Shown piece by piece: positions 60,550-64,000 of a stretch of 64,000 bases of DNA. Position numbers and translations under genes: made by a program. Origin of the DNA: Bacteroidales bacterium (lineage in GTDB: Bacteria; Bacteroidota; Bacteroidia; Bacteroidales; UBA932); NCBI GenBank assembly GCA_024402135.1, contig JAKSJN010000002.1, positions 62,001-126,000 on the forward strand, written 5' to 3'. Positions within the stretch are counted from its first letter, which is position 1. Each line of letters begins with the position of its first letter. The notes below the pieces were generated by a model. The model did not search any database. It was not told where the DNA came from and worked only from the letters and a program-made list of their open reading frames with translations.

Positions 60550-62019
60550 TTACTTGATCTGAGTGAAGCACTTGAATGCCCACTTGCAGTTATCGTTGTT
60601 GAAATCGAATGGGGCAAGTGTAGGCTTGCAGTCGCCGAGAGAAACGAGAGCGAGTTTCTCGCTGGTACCAGGGATAGCCTTTGGCATGATTCTGAAGGTA
60701 CCGTCAGTACACTGCTCGATTCTCCAGAGCTGCTCGTCAGCACCGGTATACTCAGCAACAGCCTCTACCTCGCATGCTGCGGTTGCAGCAAGTGCACGGT
60801 TGGTGCCCTCGATGAGGATCTTGTAATACTGACCACCAACATATCCGCCGGCCTCGTCAACAGGGATGATGCTCCAGCGCTGGTTAGGACGGCCCATGTA
60901 GTAGCCATTGCGAACCTCTGCATTGCCGGTTGGCCAGGTATCGATGACCTCAGAGAGCTTCTGCTGCTCGACCTTGACAACAGGTTGGTCGGTGTTGCCA
61001 CGTCCGAACATGCCCATGCCGCTGTTCATACGAACGAAGTCGGTAGCGAGCTCGAGAGCGTATCCGCTTCTCTCTGACTGGATCTCATAAGTACCGCTCT
61101 GGAAAGCCTCGCCTGCTACAGGCCAGCCGTTCTTCCAGAGAAGAGGACGGATAGCGAGTACACTGCGGCCGCTCTGGTCCATATCAGCCTCCCAGTGGAA
61201 AGACATCTTCTCGATACCTTCGTCCTCGATGTAGCGTCCGAAATGTCCAGGACCGATGAGACGGTTCTCTGCGTTGATGACCATCTTGCCACCACCTTCG
61301 ATCATTGAACGGCCTACGTTATCGATAAATGGTCCGTGTGGATTGCGTGAACGGCCAACAACAATGTTGTAAGTAGAGTTTACACCGTCGCAGCAGGTAC
61401 CATGAGTTCCGAGGAGATAATACCAGCCATCACGATACATCATGGTAGATGCCTCCATGTTGCGGCCGATGTCGATAGCCTCGTTCCCTTCCTTGCGGAA
61501 ACCGGTCTCAGGGTCGAGTTCGACCTGTCTGATGTGTCCGAAATAGGTACCGTAGGTACACCAGAGACGTCCGTCAGGTCCCATGAGAAGACCAGCGTCA
61601 ATGGCGTTGCAGTCCTCGTCAACAAGTGATGAAGCAACCTCTACCGCCTCGGTATAACCAAAGTCAGGAGAGTTTGGATCAAGATCCTTGTTCCACATGG
61701 TCATGATGGCGCTTGCGTGTCCACCACCCATTCCGCCACCCGTTGTCGAGTAAGCGATAAGATAGCGGTCACCGATCTTGATGGCATCAGGAGCCGCACC
61801 GCCGCCAGGACGTACTGCACCACTCTCCCAGTGCCAGCCGTCAGGTGAGATAAGACCGCCGCCGCCTGTTCCGAAGGTATAGTACTTGCCATTGCATTCT
61901 ACGATGCAGGAAGGGTCATGGATGAAAGGTTTTCCGCCCTGCGCAAAAGCAGAACCGGCAGAAAGCATGCAGAGAGCTGCACCCAATATGATATTCTTGT
62001 TTGTCATAGCTGTAATCAT
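60550..62019 (-). CDS. GH43 (arabinanase-like) glycosidase with C-terminal beta-trefoil-like region
   Basis: About 489 residues; starts at 62019 or 62007 are both possible, and the A-rich leader favours 62019. Signal peptide to ~27 (GSAFAQ). GH43 catalytic triad candidates: base Asp in FIHDPSCIV, pKa-modulating Asp in NAIDAGLLMG, acid Glu in MEASTMMYRDGWYYL. CCDGVNSTYNIVVGRSRNPHGPF and GPGHFGRY are typical of the arabinan-degrading GH43 group, with the Ca-binding His in GPGHFG. The C-terminal ~170 residues are beta-rich (ricin-like or GH43 C-terminal domain). Probably acts on alpha-L-arabinan or arabinoxylan side chains. Paralogue of the partial gene at 62862. Confidence 0.88.
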   Translation of the reverse strand: MITAMTNKNIILGAALCMLSAGSAFAQGGKPFIHDPSCIVECNGKYYTFGTGGGGLISPDGWHWESGAVRPGGGAAPDAIKIGDRYLIAYSTTGGGMGGGHASAIMTMWNKDLDPNSPDFGYTEAVEVASSLVDEDCNAIDAGLLMGPDGRLWCTYGTYFGHIRQVELDPETGFRKEGNEAIDIGRNMEASTMMYRDGWYYLLGTHGTCCDGVNSTYNIVVGRSRNPHGPFIDNVGRSMIEGGGKMVINAENRLIGPGHFGRYIEDEGIEKMSFHWEADMDQSGRSVLAIRPLLWKNGWPVAGEAFQSGTYEIQSERSGYALELATDFVRMNSGMGMFGRGNTDQPVVKVEQQKLSEVIDTWPTGNAEVRNGYYMGRPNQRWSIIPVDEAGGYVGGQYYKILIEGTNRALAATAACEVEAVAEYTGADEQLWRIEQCTDGTFRIMPKAIPGTSEKLALVSLGDCKPTLAPFDFNNDNCKWAFKCFTQIK

Positions 62020-62021
62020 TT

Positions 62022-62819
62022 TTAGTTGCAACTTACTGTATAGTTGGTTACTGGCTTGCCAGTATCACCATCGATGAAACGGACGCAGATCTCACTCATA
62101 CCAGGGCCGTTCATGGTTGCACCACGGAGAACGTTCTTGCCCTTCTTGAGAGTGACACGGTCAGAAACCGCACTGTCAACACCCATATGACGGTCACCGG
62201 CAACGAGGAGTACTTCCTCACCATTGAGCCACCACATACCGGCCTTGTTTGAGCCGAGCGAGAGACGGACATTCTCGATGTCCTCCTCACAGTTGATGAC
62301 AGTAACTGTCCAGAAGATAACTCCGTATCTGTCCTTGTTGAGACCGGTGGCAAAACGGAACAGCTTGACAAAGAAATGGTCGCTGTCAAGAGCGTGCCAG
62401 GTAAGCTTCGCCTTTACCCACTTTGGCTCCTGAGGACCCTGGCCCTGTGGAGTTCTTGGTCTGTTTGAAGTAAGGTCAACCGGTGCCTGATACTCCATGT
62501 TGACAGTAACCTGATCTCCATCCTTCGGCATCATGGTTAGCTGTCCTGGGAAATACTCCTTGCTGAGCTCGGTTCTGGTGTAAGTCTCAGTGAATACACG
62601 GTTGGTAGGATTTGGCTTGCTGATAGGCTCAAGAATCATCCATCTGCGGATGAAACCGTCACCATCAGGTCTCACTGCACCGTTGTCTGCCGGAGTGAAA
62701 TAGCCCTTGAGTGCCTCGCTTACGTCAACCTTTGCCTTCTTCTTCTGAGCATCTGCATTGATGCACGGAACAAGTGTCAAGGCTGCGAGAAGCAGAAGAG
62801 AATTTATAGTTTTTCTCAT
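62022..62819 (-). CDS. Exported beta-sandwich protein, unknown function
   Basis: 265 residues with a signal peptide ending NADAQ (~25). The body is beta-rich: a first half with DGFIRRWMILEPISKP (~53-68) and EYFPGQLTMMPKDGDQVTVNME, then a second half resembling sugar-binding jelly rolls (VRLSLGSNKAGMWWLNGEEVLL ~197, LKKGKNVLRGATMNGPGMSEICVRF). Similar modules occur as accessory domains of Bacteroidota esterases and hydrolases, so it may be a carbohydrate-binding or helper protein. It sits between two GH43 paralogues, 2 bp before the second and 42 bp after the first, and lacks visible catalytic motifs. Confidence 0.65.
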   Translation of the reverse strand: MRKTINSLLLLAALTLVPCINADAQKKKAKVDVSEALKGYFTPADNGAVRPDGDGFIRRWMILEPISKPNPTNRVFTETYTRTELSKEYFPGQLTMMPKDGDQVTVNMEYQAPVDLTSNRPRTPQGQGPQEPKWVKAKLTWHALDSDHFFVKLFRFATGLNKDRYGVIFWTVTVINCEEDIENVRLSLGSNKAGMWWLNGEEVLLVAGDRHMGVDSAVSDRVTLKKGKNVLRGATMNGPGMSEICVRFIDGDTGKPVTNYTVSCN

Positions 62820-62861
62820 ACTTGGGTTTTTTGTTGTTTATGGTTTGATATTAATGTATAA

Positions 62862-64000
62862 TCAGTGCTTCTTGAGGTTCCACTTCGAGTTGTCGTCATT
62901 GAAGTTGAATGCACCAAGGGTAGGAGTGCTGTCGGCGACAGTCATGAGCACGAGTTCCTCGCTGGTTCCAGGAACAGCCTTCGGCATGATTCTGTAGGTT
63001 CCATCGATAAGCTGGTCGATACGCCAGAGCTGAGAGTCTGCACCTGTGAATGAAGGAGCCGCCTTGACATCCTTGTCGGCGGTTGCCTCAAGGACTCTGT
63101 CTGTTCCTTCGATTGCAATCTTGTAATAAGCGCCACCAAGGTAGCCACCTGCATCAGGAACTGATGTGATGGTCCATGTCTGATGAGGGCGGATGATGTC
63201 AGCACCAAGTCTTACTTCCATATCGCCAGAAGGCCAGTTTGCATTGATATCTTCAAGTTTCTGGCCTGCCACCTTCTCGATTGGAGCGTCAGCTGCACGA
63301 CGCCAGCCGCCGCCATTGTTCATACGGACGAAGTCGCATGCGAGCTCGAGGACATATCCTCTGCGCTCTGACTGGATTCCGTAGATACAGGTCTCGTCGA
63401 TGAGCTCGCCGGCTACAGGCCAGCCATTCTTCCACATGAGAGGACGTATTGCGAGAGTGCTCTTGCCGCTGAGGTCGAGATCAGCCTCGAAATGGAAGGA
63501 CATCTTCTGGATGCCTTCAGCTATATCGAATCGTCCGAAGTGGCCTGCTCCGATACGGCGTGGTTCGGAAGAGAGTACATACTTGCCACCGCCCTGCATC
63601 ATATCACGGCCAAGGTTGTCAACGAAAGGTCCCTGAGGGCTCTTTGAACGGCCAGCAATGATGGTGTAGGTCGAATTGGCGCCGGCACAGCATGTTCCAT
63701 GTGTTGCAAGAAGATAGTACCATCCATCATGATAGGTCATCTCGGCAGCCTCGCATGAGAGAGCGACATCCTTAGGTTCACCCTTTGCCTTTGCAGTTGC
63801 AGGATCGAGTTCTACCACGCGGATATAGCCATAATAGGTACCATAGACAAGCCAGAGACGACCGTCAGGACCCATGAGGAGACCTGGATCGATACCGTCA
63901 CAGTCATCGTAACCGGTAGAGCCGGCAATATCAATCGGGTCGGTAATCTTGAAATCAGGAGCGTTTGGATCGAGGGTATTGTACCACAGGGCATATACGC
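62862..64000 (-). CDS. GH43 (arabinanase-like) glycosidase, 5' end outside window
   Basis: The frame is open to the window edge: upstream of the internal Met, the codons read VYALWYNTLDPNAPDFKI..., aligned with the neighbouring GH43, so the true start lies beyond 64000. About 379 residues are visible. Shared motifs: modulating Asp in DGIDPGLLMGPDGRLW, acid Glu in CEAAEMTYHDGWYYLLATHGTCC, NSTYTIIAGRSKSPQGPF and GAGHFGRFD. The C-terminal beta-rich region ends in NFNDDNSKWNLKKH. It is clearly a duplicate of the gene at 60550. The family places it with alpha-L-arabinan-active enzymes; different loops suggest a different fine specificity. Confidence 0.88.
   Translation of the reverse strand, partial: VYALWYNTLDPNAPDFKITDPIDIAGSTGYDDCDGIDPGLLMGPDGRLWLVYGTYYGYIRVVELDPATAKAKGEPKDVALSCEAAEMTYHDGWYYLLATHGTCCAGANSTYTIIAGRSKSPQGPFVDNLGRDMMQGGGKYVLSSEPRRIGAGHFGRFDIAEGIQKMSFHFEADLDLSGKSTLAIRPLMWKNGWPVAGELIDETCIYGIQSERRGYVLELACDFVRMNNGGGWRRAADAPIEKVAGQKLEDINANWPSGDMEVRLGADIIRPHQTWTITSVPDAGGYLGGAYYKIAIEGTDRVLEATADKDVKAAPSFTGADSQLWRIDQLIDGTYRIMPKAVPGTSEELVLMTVADSTPTLGAFNFNDDNSKWNLKKH

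Noticed and set aside
1-64000. CRISPR array, tRNA or rRNA
   Set aside because: No regularly spaced direct repeats, and no cloverleaf or rRNA core sequence recognised by eye; a tRNAscan/Infernal run would be decisive.

Overview
The window looks like a chromosomal segment of a gut- or rumen-type Bacteroidota (Bacteroidales-like), probably a polysaccharide degrader. The evidence is promoters with the Bacteroidota -7 element TAnnTTTG upstream of many genes, few Shine-Dalgarno sequences, a hybrid two-component system fused to an AraC output domain, and GH97, GH3, GH10 and GH43 enzymes with N-terminal export signals. No rRNA, tRNA or CRISPR array was recognised. The genus is not determined.

Region 1 (1-6462) is an accessory island, visibly more AT-rich than the rest by eye. 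It has a 5'-truncated glycine-zipper membrane protein, then a tight three-gene operon: a coiled-coil/hydrophobic-core membrane protein, a 701-aa GHKL-ATPase signalling protein and a receiver-like protein. This operon is the best candidate in the window for an undescribed (possibly defence-type) system. A perfect 19-bp inverted repeat ends the operon. Beyond it the 3' end of one gene is joined out of frame to the 5' end of an outer-membrane-protein gene, which looks like the scar of the island's insertion.

Region 2 (6506-35926) is mostly housekeeping and secreted-enzyme genes: phosphodiesterase, Smr protein, LysE exporter, fluoride channel, fucose/arabinose-type isomerase, an RCK/RyR-like membrane protein, phosphoesterases, an ATP-grasp enzyme, rubrerythrin, a GH3 lipoprotein, two secreted esterase-like proteins, GH97, DJ-1 and PfkB proteins, a lytic transglycosylase, a D-cysteine desulfhydrase-like enzyme, 5-formyl-THF cyclo-ligase, a thioredoxin-like protein, an FNT channel, an acetylesterase-like hydrolase and the xanthine salvage pair xpt-permease.

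Region 3 (35959-47519, all minus) is a ten-gene run with overlaps or short gaps. It starts with phosphofructokinase, then a POT peptide transporter, M28 peptidase, dicarboxylate/amino-acid symporter, cyclophilin, S51 peptidase, ATP-grasp ligase, esterase, DnaQ-like exonuclease and HrpB helicase. The middle reads as peptide and amino-acid handling.

Region 4 (47675-64000, all minus) is a carbohydrate utilisation locus. Two GH43 paralogues around a secreted protein of unknown function, a GH3 and a GH10 xylanase are followed by the HTCS regulator. With its own predicted promoter the HTCS leads into an intracellular set: RpiB-like isomerase, two-subunit dihydroxyacetone/ketotetrose-type kinase, GntP permease, a cytosolic beta-propeller protein of unknown function and GarR reductase. 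The set suggests catabolism of a small sugar or sugar acid tied to hemicellulose/pectin breakdown. No SusC/SusD pair is inside the window, and the last GH43 runs off the edge.
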